DNA of 64,000 nt from Pelecanus crispus (Eukaryota; Chordata; Aves; Pelecaniformes; Pelecanidae): the NCBI RefSeq assembly GCF_030463565.1, contig NC_134662.1, positions 4,255,001 through 4,319,000 of the forward strand, read 5' to 3'. The notes beneath the pieces were generated by a model, which was given only the letters and a program-made list of their open reading frames with translations, was not told the DNA's origin and did no database searches. The translations under genes and the position numbers were made by a program. Below, one piece after another: positions 11,105 to 22,523 of this stretch (within the stretch, counting starts at the first letter, position 1; each line of letters begins with the position of its first letter).

Positions 11105-11192
11105 GCCCCACCTCGGCCCCGCGCGTTCATTCATTCATAGATCGCGCCGCGCGCTCCCGGCCCATTCATTCACTGCGGCGCGAGCGAGCTCC

Positions 11193-11206
11193 GTTACCGT
11201 GGCAAC
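11193..11206. promoter_or_regulatory. RFX X-box in a CpG-rich promoter-like segment
   Basis: GTTACCGTGGCAAC fits the RFX X-box consensus (GTNRCC, two bases, RGYAAC) at every position. It is embedded in CpG-dense sequence with two ATTCATTC blocks upstream. X-boxes of this quality usually mark promoters of ciliary or MHC-type genes or neural enhancers. No gene starts recognisably here, so an unannotated transcript or a distal element for MIDN or CIRBP is possible. Confidence 0.4.
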
Positions 11207-11694
11207 CGCCCCGGCTCCCGCCGCCGCCGCCCGGGCTGCGCCCACCCCCTCCCGTCCCGCCCCCCCCCCCCCCCGCCGCCACCGCGCACCGGCAGCGCCG
11301 AGCACAGCGGGGACCGGCCCGGGGGGGCTCCGGGGGGTCCCTGTGCCCCCTGCGCGGGGGGTGGGGGCCACCCCGAGGGCCCGGCTGCAGGGCGGGGAGG
11401 GGCGGGGGGGCTACGTCCCTTCTTTTGGGGGGGTGTCCCCTCGTCTGCAGGCTCCGGGGGCTCCCCTGAGGCTCCTACCGGCTCAGCCACCCCGAGCCGC
11501 CCTGACCCCCACCCAGGGCGGCTGCCACGTCGGCGGGGGTGGCCCCCACCCAGGGGCGCTGCCCTGCGCTCGCCAGGCCCCGGCGGTTTCACCCACGGGC
11601 TGGGCTTGGCACAGCCTGAACCCCGCTCCGTGGCTGCGGCGCTGAGGTCCAGCTCTGCCGGGTGCGGAGCCCCCCACGGCATGGCGGGGAGACA

Positions 11695-11715
11695 CCCCCC
11701 CCCCCCCCCCCCCCC
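11695..11715 (+). repeat. C21 homopolymer
   Basis: A run of 21 C (G21 on the - strand) has G-quadruplex or i-motif potential. Its length is likely to be unreliable. Confidence 0.85.
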
Positions 11716-12671
11716 AAGGAAACCCCTGCGGGCACCGTGGCCGTGTGGGGTCCTGCCTCAGGCTGGGGGTGCAGCGAGCGCCAGCGGGGAGTGCGGCGGT
11801 TGTGGGTGCCAGAGGTGCGAACCGCCTGCGCCCGCCCCGCAGGCGGCAGAGGGGGATGCCCCGGTCCCGTGCGGAAGGGTTGGCGCAGGTCCTGCGTGGG
11901 CACGCGTGTGCCCACGGCTGTGCGTGCAGGGTTTTGCTTGGTTTGGGGCTTGGTTTTTATTTTTTTTTGCAGACCCCGCGTCTCCAGCTCCGCTGCAGCC
12001 GTCCGCGCGTCCCAGGTCCAGCGGCGCGGGGAGGACAGATGTTTGCTGGGGTGCTGTGGGCGCTGGGCGTGCAGGGTGTGGGATGGCAGAAAGCTCAGGG
12101 CACGGGCACGGGGTTGAGCTGGAGCTGGACGAAGCTTCCTGAGCGCCTCGTCTGCCTCCCCAGCGCACCCGGAGCGAGGAGCCGCGGCCGTGGGGTGCAG
12201 GAGAAGCTGCTGCTCGTTCCTCAGCTGCTGTTGCAGCCCCGCACGTGGGCTCCAGCCCCGGGGGCCGAGGGACGAGCGTGGCGGGTAAGTGCCACCAGCC
12301 CCACGGCCGCTTGCACGGCTGCACTCGCGTGCGTCTCGCGCAGGCGGCTTCTCCTGCAGTTTGGCTCTGTGCGTGTCGAGGACACGGGCGGATGAGAGCA
12401 CGCGTGTGCGTATGCACACATGCGCCGGCGCTAACTTGCGCTCCCGGGCATGTCTAGCGCACGGGACCACGCGTGTGTCCCCGCTGCCCGCCTGTGGTCA
12501 CGTGCCGATGCCAGTGTGTGCGTGCACGCGCAGGCCGGGGTTGGGGGGGGGGGGGGATGCTGGGCCGCGAACACGCACATGTCTGGGGGTGCCCTCACAT
12601 GCAGCCGTGTGCGCTTCACCTCCCCGGCGGCCTCTGCACGCCGGGCCCTGCGTCTCGGTGCTGCCGGGGAG

Positions 12672-12705
12672 TGACTCACGGGCTCGCAGAGGAAGCACTG
12701 ACTCA
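12672..12705. promoter_or_regulatory. Paired AP-1/NF-E2 motifs
   Basis: Two TGACTCA heptamers (12672-12678 and 12699-12705) are spaced 27 bp start to start. Paired sites of this kind occur in enhancers bound by bZIP dimers. Function is inferred only from motif density. Confidence 0.3.
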
Positions 12706-13833
12706 GTCCTGGATTCCTGCCTCTCCCCACCCCCCTGGCCGCCCGGCCATCGCAGCCACGTGGAGCCTTCGGGACCCGAGCCGTGGCCGGCCCGGTGGGA
12801 CACAGCCGGGTGCTGGGTGCTGGGGCTCCCCGTCGGGCTGCTGGCAGCGGCGCTGGGGGCACGTGCCGCGTCCCTGGGCTGCTGTGGGGACCGCGGGGGC
12901 CCTGCGTGGCCGTGGGGATCCCAGTGCCTTTGGGCACATGGGAGGAGGCAGCCCCAGGCGCTCGGGGTGGCACCGCGCACGCCCTGACTCCCACCTGCGC
13001 TGGGCACCGGGTTCAGGCTCGGGCACGTTTCCCGGGGTGTTTCGCGTGGTGCCGGCTACGCGCAGCCCTGGCCGATCCCGGTGTGCTGACCCCAGGCAGC
13101 GGTGCCGGGCGCTGCCTGGAGCTCCCGCCCCGGAGGGCCGCCCTCTGCGTGGGGGGCACCTGCGGAGCCATTACTTTTGGGTGCCCACCGCGGGCCGGTC
13201 ATGGCAGCACGCCTGGCGTTGGGCATCGCCCGTCCCGCTGCCCAGGCTCCCGCCGCCCCCGCAGTGCCCCCGGCCGACGGCTGCTCCCCGTCCCAGCCCC
13301 ACGGCAGGAGGTCTGCCCGTCGCTGACCCGCTCCTTCCCTGTCGTGCCGGTGCCCCTCGGGGGGGGGCTGCAAGCCCCGGTACAGCACCAGCACCAAACG
13401 TGGCCAGGGCTGCTCCACCTGCCGTGGGTTTGCCACGGGTCTGGGGTGCGGCAGTGGCTCCACCGGCCCCTGGCGCTGAGCCACCGCTGGCACCGGGCTC
13501 TGCTGCTGCTCTGGCTGCCGGCCCTGCGCCTGCCAGGTGTCCGGGGTGCCACGGTGTCCCGCGGGCAGCACCGGGGACCTGGGCAGGGGCAGCGGGTGGG
13601 CGCTGGTGGCTGCAGAGGGGCTCGCGCCACGCACCCAGGGCACCTGCACCCTTGGCCAGAGCAGACGGGGTCCTGCCCGCGCCCTGGGCAGGTCTGCGCG
13701 TCTGCGGTCGCAGCCCGGGGGCGGGATGGGGACCCAGGCAGGGGCTGGCTGCGGGGGTCCGGGGGTGCCGTGCCGGCGGTCAGCGGTGCCGTGCGGTGCC
13801 CGGGGCCCTGCGCCGCGGCACGGGCGGCCTCTG

Positions 13834-13840
13834 TGAGTCA
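13834..13840. promoter_or_regulatory. AP-1/NF-E2 motif
   Basis: A single TGAGTCA, one of ten in the 9.9-22.5 kb interval. Confidence 0.2.
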
Positions 13841-14269
13841 GAGCGAGGTGGAGCCGCTGCCCCCTCCCCGCTTGCCCCATTCCCAGGCCCCGCTCGCCAG
13901 AATCGCTTTCGCAATGACTGGGGCAGCCACCCCGGCCCTTCCCTCCAGCGCCCGGCTCTGCTGAGCTTGCCCTGGCCCCGTGCCCCGCAGGTTGCTCCTG
14001 CCTGCGGCCTCCCGCGGCGCATCGCTGCCCGTGCCCCGGCGCGGCTGCTGCCGCTGGGTTCAGCCGAATCCCCTTAACTCTGCCCCTCGCTGGCTCCTGC
14101 CCCGGGGGCTGCTGAGCACCGCGGCGTTCGCCCACCCAAGCAGACCCCGCGTGTCCCTGTGGGGCGACGGTCCCCTCTGTGGGGACGGGGCCTGGCAGGT
14201 GGCAGCGAGGGGGTCACGGCAAGCGGCCGTCGAGGCCGGAGCCGGCAGCGAGCGCCTGCGAAGCCGGGG

Positions 14270-14352
14270 TGAGTCAACGGCAGGCAGGTGGGGAGGCGCG
14301 GGGACGCGCAGCGATCCGGGAATGACTCATGTGTTAAACAAACAAACAGGCG
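14270..14352. promoter_or_regulatory. Candidate enhancer: two AP-1 motifs plus forkhead repeat
   Basis: TGAGTCA (14270-14276) and TGACTCA (14323-14329) are followed closely by GTTAAACAAACAAACA (about 14333-14348), an overlapping forkhead-type repeat. It forms a small AT-rich island in GC-rich surroundings. AP-1 next to FOX sites is a common enhancer arrangement; activity is not shown here. Confidence 0.3.
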
Positions 14353-15341
14353 AGTCTGTGTGAAGCTGCGCTTCCTCCGCACCCCAACAGCGCCCGGGGG
14401 AGCCGCCGGTGCGCCCTGGCTGCTCGAGCCCCCCCGGGGCAGCGGCGGCTTCGGGAGCAGCCGCAGGGTTGCAGCCGCGCATGTGGCCCGGCATGCGTGC
14501 GGGCACGGGGCACCGATGTCCCCAGGCGCTCCCCGCGTCACCGGCGGCGTTGCGGTGGGGTGCGCTGGGGGGTGTGGGTGGGGGGCTGCAGCCCGAGCAG
14601 GGGCTGGAGCCGCTCCTGGTTTGGAGAGAGACATGCAGCAGCACAGGGACGTTTCAGGTGTCTCGGCAGCGGTGCTCCAGATGTGCGAGGCTCGGCTGAT
14701 GCCGTCTGGGGAGGTGTTAAGGGTGTGAGAGTGAAGCGGCAAACATGCTCCCGGTGTGCACGGGTAGCTCAGCCCTGAGGAAAAGCCCCGAGAGGCCCCG
14801 CTGCACACGCCAGCGGCGCTGAGCTCCAGCCAGGATGGGCGCGGGTGACCCCGGCTCCCGGCGTGCAGCGGGGACCCCGCGGGGCTGGGGTCGACCCGGC
14901 GGGGCTGCGTCCCTGCTTGTGTGGGAGCTGGGCATGCGGCGGGGGGGTCCAGAGGGGCTCTGCAGGGGCGATGCTCGGTGGGGAGCGGGTGGGCCATTCC
15001 CGCTGCAGAGGGGCTGCTAACACCGACCCGGCACGGAGCCGGTGCCGGGCCGGGCATCGGCAGCACCGAGCGGCAGCAGCGGCTGGCGCGTTTGAGGGCA
15101 CGTGCCTGGCAAAGGGGCAGCGGGGCCGGTGTCGGGCTGGCGGGGACGAGGGGGACCGAGGGCAGCAAGTGGTGGCCACCAGAGCCGGTTGGCCCTGAAG
15201 CAGCGGCAGCTGAGGAGCTCGGTGGGAGCCGGGGCAGAGCGTGGCACGGAGCACCGCGCGCGGGCTGCCGGCCGCAGCACCGGGGACTTCCAGGACAGGG
15301 GAAAAAAACGCGCTCGGACAGGGGTTGTGAAGGGTAAAGAG

Positions 15342-15440
15342 GCTGAGTCAGCTAATTACAGAGCTGCCAGCCCAGCATCGATCCCGGCAAAATCATGGAA
15401 TAGCTGATCCAGGCCGTGATTAATAAAGCGTTAGAGCGCA
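15342..15440. promoter_or_regulatory. Candidate enhancer: MARE and homeodomain motifs
   Basis: GGCTGAGTCAGC (15341-15352) is a near-perfect MAF recognition element overlapping a TAATTA homeodomain core. It is followed by ATCGAT and GATTAATAAAG at about 15417. The locally low GC content resembles a conserved non-coding island. The motifs are seen; the function is inferred. Confidence 0.3.
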
Positions 15441-16479
15441 ACGGCACGGCTGCTGCTCGCGCCCACCAGCCGCCCGCGCTCGGTACGGCCCTGCCACCGG
15501 CCCGCTGTGCCCGGGTCCTCAGATGAGGTTTTATTTCCAAAACCCGTTTTTCAGAAGTCAGCGTGTTTCCAGACATGGTGGAGATCTTTCCTGGGCTGGC
15601 AGCCGGGTGTTCTGGCTCCTGCCGGGAGGAGAAGCGCGGCCAGTCCCCAGCGGGCACCGCACCCTGCCCTGTGGCCGGCAGGATGGTGCCCGGGTGTCCT
15701 GGGTGCAGAGTGGGGTGACCGGGCGCTGGCGGGGCTGGGGATCCCCAAACAGCTGCTTTTCGCCCCGGGGCGAAAGCACCTTTGCAGGAGCCGCAGTGGC
15801 CAGTGCCAGCCGGGCACCTGGCTCCGGCTGCCGGGGATTTCCCGGCTCTGGGCTCACCTGGGCTGGGGCCGCACGGCCTCTCCCTTGGCCGGCGGGTTGT
15901 AAAACCCAGCCATATGCAACCGCGGCCGGCCTGCCCGGGCGCCCTGCGGCTCGGCTGTGTGCCCCCGCTGGGCTGGGAGCGAGCTGGGGGGGCGGCCAGG
16001 CCGTCCCGCGGGGCTGCCGACTGCCCGGCCCCGTCTGGAACCGGTCCTGCACCCCCTGCGATGCAGCCCGAGCCCCTGACCTGAGGGTCCCATCTCTGCT
16101 CCGAGTTTTGTCTGTTCTCAGCCCAGCGGAGCTTCCTCCGGGCCCTGCCGCAGCCGGGGCAGAGCCAGCGTGTCAGCCGGCGCTGGGTGGGGGCCGCGAG
16201 CGCGGCAGCGATGCTGCGCCCGGGCACCGGCTCCGTCGCCCCAGCCCTCCCTGGGGCTGTGCCATCACCGTCACCGCCAGCGAGTCCCGAGCGTGACTTA
16301 CGGCCCCGTGCATACGCGCGCCCTTGCCGGCATGGCCCAAAATGTCAGGAATGTTTTGTGGTGAGGCTGGAAAAAGGGTCATTCACTTACTGGATTTATT
16401 TTTTTTTTTCCCCTCCCCTCCTTTTTCGCTCTTTTCTCTGCTGTGTGTTGTGGGTTTGGCCGGGGGCCCGCGGCGGGTG

Positions 16480-16515
16480 TGGGTGCGCGCGCGCGCGCGC
16501 GGGTGTGTGTGTGTG
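16480..16515. repeat. Short GC/GT dinucleotide microsatellite
   Basis: A (GC)n run passes directly into (GT)n. It is a compact purine-pyrimidine alternation with strong Z-DNA potential. Confidence 0.7.
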
Positions 16516-17444
16516 AGCAGGCATGTGATGAGCCGGGTGTGACGGGGCTGGTGAGGTCTGCGAAAGTGCTGAGCTGGTGTGAACCCAAGATCCCCATCTC
16601 CTCCTCTACAGCCCTTCCTGGAAGCCGCTGCGGGGAACGTCCCCGCCGGGTGCGGTACGTGGGCAGCCGTGCCCATCCCCACGGCGTCTGGGCGCCTCGT
16701 ACAGGAGGCAGAGCCCCGCTGCTGCTCGGCGCCGTGAGGCTGAAGGCAGGGGCAGGAGGTGCAGGGCTGGGAAGGGGCTCAGCGCAAGTGTCCTGGGTGC
16801 TCGTGCCTTGCCGTGGGGGACGGGGCAATTCCCACCCGTGCGAGGGGCCCACACCGATGGCGGGCACTCATCTGCTGTGCCGGGGCAGCGACCGGCGCGT
16901 GTGAAGCTCCGGGAGAGGCACTGGTCTCTCTTGGCGGCTCGGGCTGTGCCGATGCGATCCTGGCAGCGCCCGGCACGGCTGGCGTGTCCCCTCGGGGGTC
17001 CCCAGCCCGGCTCTGCCACGGTGAGCCCCAGCGAGGGGCGGTGAGCGGGGCCAGCGCCGAGGCGCGAGGGCACCAGGTGTTGCTGGCTTGGGAATTTTTT
17101 TGCTTAATTTAATTTATTACTAATTAACCCAAACTTCTCATCGCTGATTTGGGTATTGAGGAAGAGGAAAACATAAAGAATTTGGCAAATGCTGCAGTAA
17201 ACGCCTCTCCCCCGTCCCCCCCACCTCAGGCTGAGCCCCCCCCGTCCCTCCCTCATCTTGGCCACCCATGTTCTCGCCGGGGGCTGCACTCACCCGTCCC
17301 AGCTCCTTCGGTGGGTGACGGGGACGGGAGATGGGTGCTGGCTGCGTGGTGGCTCCTGTCTGTCCCGGCTTTGCTCTGCGGGCTGCGGTCTCACGGGTGG
17401 GTGTACCCGTTCTGGCATGGGTCACGTTAACCGGGTCCTGCAGG

Positions 17445-17715
17445 TACAAACTGGGTGCTCATGTGTGAACGTTTGGGTGTCATGTGTGAGCCAATTGCAT
17501 GTTCACGCATGAACGAATTGGGCGCTCGGCCGCGAGCCAAGCGTACAATCATGCATGTGCCGCGCGCGCTGGCACGTGAATTAATGGTGCGCTTGTGGGC
17601 AGACGGGTCGTGCGCTTACGCGGGTGCGAGGAGCGAGCTGATGCGCGAACTGCTGGTGCCTTCGTGCAGGGATTAACTGGGTGCTCGTGCACGAATTGAC
17701 GGTCGTTCTCGTGTG
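17445..17715 (+). repeat. Degenerate 21-23 bp tandem repeat
   Basis: Imperfect units of about 22 bp follow the pattern GAACGAATTGGGTGCTC, then a TGCGTG-like end. They can be traced from ACTGGGTGCTC near 17448 through AATTGGGCGCTC near 17515 to AACTGGGTGCTCGTGC near 17675. The array is heavily diverged and gives no coherent protein. Confidence 0.55.
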
Positions 17716-18596
17716 GAGCGACCGTGGCTCCTGCAAAGAGGTGCCTGGGCAGACGCGGGAGGGATTTGGGTGCCCACCTGTGCCATCGGTGTCTTCTGGG
17801 GCATGCGCCAGAGCAGCGGGGCCCCGCGCCGGGAAACCCTTCGGTCTCAACGGGGAAGGGGCAAGAGGGAAACTGAGGCAGGGTGCAGTGGGGTTGCTGG
17901 TCGGGAGATGCTCCCGGGCGGGGAGGGACGGGCAGGGACGTGCCAGTGCCACGCGCCTGGGGCTGCTCGCCCGCCCCGCACCCAGCCCCGCTGCCACCAC
18001 CAGCCCCAGCCGGCAGCTTGCGCCTCGCCGCTGCTTTGGGACAAAACAGGGAGTTGGCGGGGGAGCAGCCCGCCCGTCCCGGCAACCGGACCCCGTGGCG
18101 GGTCCGGGACCCTCCTGATGCCCCGTCCCTCTCCTGGGCTGTGTGCCCGGCCGTGTCCCCAGGCCAGCCCAGGAGCAGGGATGTGCCGCTGCCCCCGGCT
18201 CTGCTCTTTGCCCCTTTCCAGCCTGCCCGGGCTGTGACCCATCCCGCAGCCGCGTGATGCCAACACCCCGATTGGCACCGATCCCCGTGCCGTCCCCCGA
18301 GTCCCCGCGGAAGCCTCCAAGCAGAGGCAGATGTCGGGTCAAAGCCGTGCCACGGCTCTGCCCGCGACGTTTCCCCCGGCCGGGTCCCCGGGGACCGTGC
18401 CGAGCCGCGGTGCTGGCGGCGTGCGCAACGCTGGGGCCGTGGCACCGAGCCCTTGGGGCCGGCGGGAGCTGTTTTTGAGGGCGCCCCGATCCTGTGGCAC
18501 AACCGGGGACGTCGCTGCCCCGTGGCTCCCTGCGTCGCTTCCCCTTCCCCACGGCGGGAGCGTGGGGCTTGGCGTGTCCTGCCCGGGGCCGCACGC

Positions 18597-18640
18597 TGAC
18601 TCAGGGACAGGCCAAGAATAGAGTCGGGCGCCCTGACTCA
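18597..18640. promoter_or_regulatory. Paired AP-1/NF-E2 motifs
   Basis: GCTGACTCAG (site 18597-18603) and TGACTCA (18634-18640) lie 37 bp apart. The first has a MAF half-site flank. They belong to the ten-site cluster. Confidence 0.3.
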
Positions 18641-19339
18641 CGGCCTGCGTGCGAAGCGCCTGGCAGCGCTTCCCCCGGGCAGGGGGGACCCAGCGGCCAT
18701 GGCCCCCTCCCTGTCCATGGCACCCCCTTCCCGAAGCGAGGGAGGGAACTGGGGGGCTGCTCCCCGCTCTCGTGCGTCGGCCTTGGCCCCCTCCGGCCGC
18801 CGCCGGCTCTGTCCCTCGCCGCTGTCAGCAGCCGCAGAGCGGGGAAAGCAAATCCTGCTCGTCTGCAGGCAGGGAGCGGCTGCCTCCCGCCGCAGGACCC
18901 TCTCCCTGCGGCACGGCCCCTGCCCACGCAGGACGCGGAGCCCCCCGACAGCCCACGGTGCCTGCTGGGGTGCCGCGCCGCACCGAGGGGCTCGGGAAGC
19001 CTCGGGGGAAGGCGCGCGGGGAAGAGCCAGGCGCCCCAGCTCCATTTGCAGCTCCCCTCGCACACGCGGGTGCACACCGCAGCCCCGTCACGCGTGTGCG
19101 CCGGCCCCGCAAGCGCTCACGGCCCCCTCCTGCACCCCACAGCCCCCCCCATCCGTCTGTCCGTCCCCCACCGGCTCCTGGCCAGCCCCCCTCCTCCTCC
19201 TGCCTCTCCGGGAGCGTTTTCCCGCAGAGCCTCCATTGATAAATCCGGAGCGTTGCCACGGAGATGGTGCAGCGGGGCGCAGCGGGGGTACAGAGCTGCC
19301 GAGGGGCCCAAGCACACAGCACCAGGCTGCAGGGGGGTC

Positions 19340-19560
19340 GACTGGGTGCACGCGTGTCATTGCACACGTGTGTGGTCGCACATGTGTGCGTGCGGCGGGG
19401 TGCCAGCCGGGCGGCGGTCGTGCCTGCGTGTGCGAGGGCCGAGGCGTGGGTGTGAGCTGTCGCTGTGCAGAGTGCGCATGGGTGTCCGGGTGCGCACACG
19501 CATGTGGGAACTGGCATGTGTGCCCTGCGTATGCATACGTGTGCAAAGCTGAGCGCATGG
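19340..19560. repeat. Alternating TG/CG tract cluster
   Basis: Repeated CACGTGTG, GCACATGTGTG and GCGCACACGC words form another member of the dispersed alternating family. They keep several frames open without any domain. Confidence 0.5.
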
Positions 19561-19814
19561 GCTGCTGTGCCCTGGGGGTGCGGGGCTGGGGGGGGCTCCG
19601 GGGCCCCGGCCTGGGGCAGAGCTGGCAGCGGGGCCCCCGGCACCGTCTGGCTCCTTCTCCTGCAAAAGAGCCCGGGGCCACCGGTCCCAGTGGGGAAACC
19701 GAGGCACGGGGACGGCGCGTGATTCATCCCAGAGCAGACAGTCACTCGGGGACAGGGAAGAGAGCTCATGCTGCCACCACCTCTGACCGCTCGCTGCACG
19801 GCGGCGGGTCCGGC

Positions 19815-20045
19815 CGGCACTGTTGCACACGTGCTTGCACACCCGCGTGCCGCTGCCATGTCAGAGGCTGCGTGCTCTCGCTGGCAGGTTGCAGCGCCGG
19901 GTGTTGCACACGCGTGGCTCTGCCGGCCGGCAGCCCCGTCCGTCCTGCAGCAGCCTCCAACGTGGGTGTGTTCCCATGCATGTACCCATGTGCATGTGTG
20001 TGTTCCTGTGCACACGTGTGCATGCGTGTGCCTGCACGTCTGCAT
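19815..20045. repeat. Alternating TG/CA tract cluster
   Basis: The region 19955-20045 is especially regular, with GTGTGTTCCCATGCATG and CACACGTGTGCATGCGTG words. It is a candidate Z-DNA segment. Confidence 0.5.
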
Positions 20046-22516
20046 GGTTCTGTGCTGGGTGCTGGGGCCCTCCTGGCTGCCGCAGGGTGCTCGGGGGCCT
20101 GGCACTGTTTTCTTGCACCAGGAATGGGAACCTGCTGGGGGGCTGCAGGGGGGCTGGCGGCATTGGGGGGGCTCAGGCGTGTGAGGGGGGCACAGGGGGG
20201 CTGGAGTGGGGCCCTGCAGTGGGGAAGCCCCGGGACCACCCCCTGCCTCCAGCGCAGCTGGGCGGCTGCGGACCCTGAGCGAGCACCCGCGCCGCGAGCA
20301 CCCCCTGCGTGGGGCCGGGGTGGGCGAGGGGAGCGGTGGGGGCTCGGTGCCTGTCCCCATGCTGCTTCGCTGGCACCCTCCGCCACGCCACCCATGGCTG
20401 CCGCGCTCGGGGGTCCTCATGGGGAGCCCGGGTCTGCGGCCGCGTGTGTTCAACCCTGCAGACCTGGGTGGGCAACAGCCCGATGCCGCCAGTGCCCAAA
20501 GCCCCGAGCCATCCCGTAGCAGGGTTGTGGGGTGCTAAGGGAGGTGCTGGGCACCAGGATCGGCCCCATTTGCAGCCGGGAGCTGGGGGTGCCCCTGGCC
20601 TGCCCCTCGCCACAGAGTGGGGTCTCGCCCAGGAGCTGGGGACGGACACACGGACAGGACCCCGCGGTGTGGGGTGGCACGGGGGTGCCGCTGAGTGCGG
20701 TGCGGCCGTAGCCGGAGCACCACGGGGCACATGCGTGGGATGCAGGGGCACACGTGTGCGGTGCCAGGCAGGATCGGTGCCGTGCATGTAGCATGGCTGC
20801 CCTCTGCTGCCACCGCCACGGCTCAGCACCCTCCAGCACCGCGGGCACCCATGGGCGCAGCAGGGCCCGGAGGGACGGCGGGCAGGGTGAGCCAGCCAGG
20901 GACAGGGATGGCCACCGGTGATGGGGGACAGCCTCAAAGAGACACAGCCAGGGCACCGGAGCGGCTGATGGAGCATCGCCCTCCTCCCCACCGGCTCTCT
21001 GGGGCCGCGCGTGGGGGCTGCGCGGTGGGGAGCCGTGCCCAAGGGGACGCAGCGGGGACAGAGCTGTGAGCCAGCACCGGCAAGCCGGGGCACGCTGCAC
21101 CCCCGCTCCCGTGAGCACCGGGTCCCGCCGGCCCGGTTGAGCCCGGCCGCCCCCGCTGCCGCCGTGGGGAGCTGGGTGATGCCAGGGCACGGCAAGGGGG
21201 GAAGCGGGTGGGGGCGTAGGAAAGCAGCCGCAGCCCGCGTTCCCACCGCGCCTCGCAGCTCCCGTCAGCGCTGCTTGGCCGGACGTGGCTCAGCCCCGGT
21301 TCTGCCGAGCCCCCCAGCAGCTCGGGGCAGCTCGCCGTGGGGCTGGGCACGAAGCCCGGGCACCGTGCCCCGGCACAGCCTCACCCACCCGCAGCTCCGT
21401 GCCGGACGGGGCAGAGGTCCGGGCTGCGAAAGCACCAGGATGGGGCAGGTTCCCTCGGCCTGGAGCCTCTCCCCTGGGCATCGAGGTGCTCCGGCCACGC
21501 TGCAGCTCATGGGTGCCACGGGGCAGGGTGCAGGCGTGGGTGCCGTGGGGCAGGCCAGGGTGCAGGCATGGGTGCCGTCCAGCAGCTGCACGGTGAGGCT
21601 GCCGTGCAAAGCACGGTGCATGCAAATACCCCCCCACACACACTCCCACACCCCCCGTGCCCCCCTGCACGCCCACGCGGTGGGTGCCCTGGCTGGGGGC
21701 TCGCCGGGTCCCCGGGAGCTCTGCAGAGCCCGTCCGCAAGCCCGCACCCCCCGCTGCTGCCAGCACCCCCCCGGCAGCACCCTGCCCGCAGCGGTCCCGG
21801 TATGGCGCGGGGGGGGGCTGAGTGCAAGAGCCGTGGGCGTTAAAACAGGAACCTCGGCCCCCGCTTCCCGGATCTCGCTATTCTTTTTTTTTTTTTTTCC
21901 AAAACACAGACGGTGCGGGGCGGGGGCGCGGAGGCTGGGCAGCGGTCGGTCCCCTGGGTCCCCAGGGCTCTCCCCAGCGGGCAAGGGGGCCCGGCCGCAG
22001 CCCCCGCCGCCCACCACGCCCTGAGCCCCACGGCCACGGATCTCCCCGCCACAGGAGCCCAAGCTGGACTCCCAAGGTGGCCCGTGTGTCCCAGACACGC
22101 TCGTCCCAGATTTGGATTTATCCCAGCAGGGCAGCTGGATAGCACCCAGCCTGGGGTGCCACTGGGCATCTCCGGTGCCCAAAGGGTCCTGCTCTGCTAC
22201 CCTCGCCCCCAGCACCCTACCCTCGCCTGGCCCGGGTAAGGGGGTGCCCCAAAGCACCTTTGGGTGCTCAAGCAAGCCGAAAGCTGGGAGGGAGAGGGGG
22301 CCGAGCTGCGCTTGCAGCACCGGCTGCCTCAGCGTCTGCCGTGCCAGCGGCCACTGGCAGTGGGGCGGGGGCTGTGCCAGGCGGCCCGGGGGCCAGCAAG
22401 GGGCTGGGGCCGGCCCCACGCCAGCCCCATGCCAGCCCCACACTTGCTCGAGCAACACTGAAGACAAATATGGGGCCGATGCTCCGGGCTCTGCCCCGCA
22501 GTGCTGAGGCCTGGCG

Positions 22517-22523
22517 TGACTCA
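22517..22523. promoter_or_regulatory. AP-1/NF-E2 motif
   Basis: TGACTCA followed by TTGCA. It is the right-most of the ten TGA(C/G)TCA sites in the interval. Confidence 0.2.
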
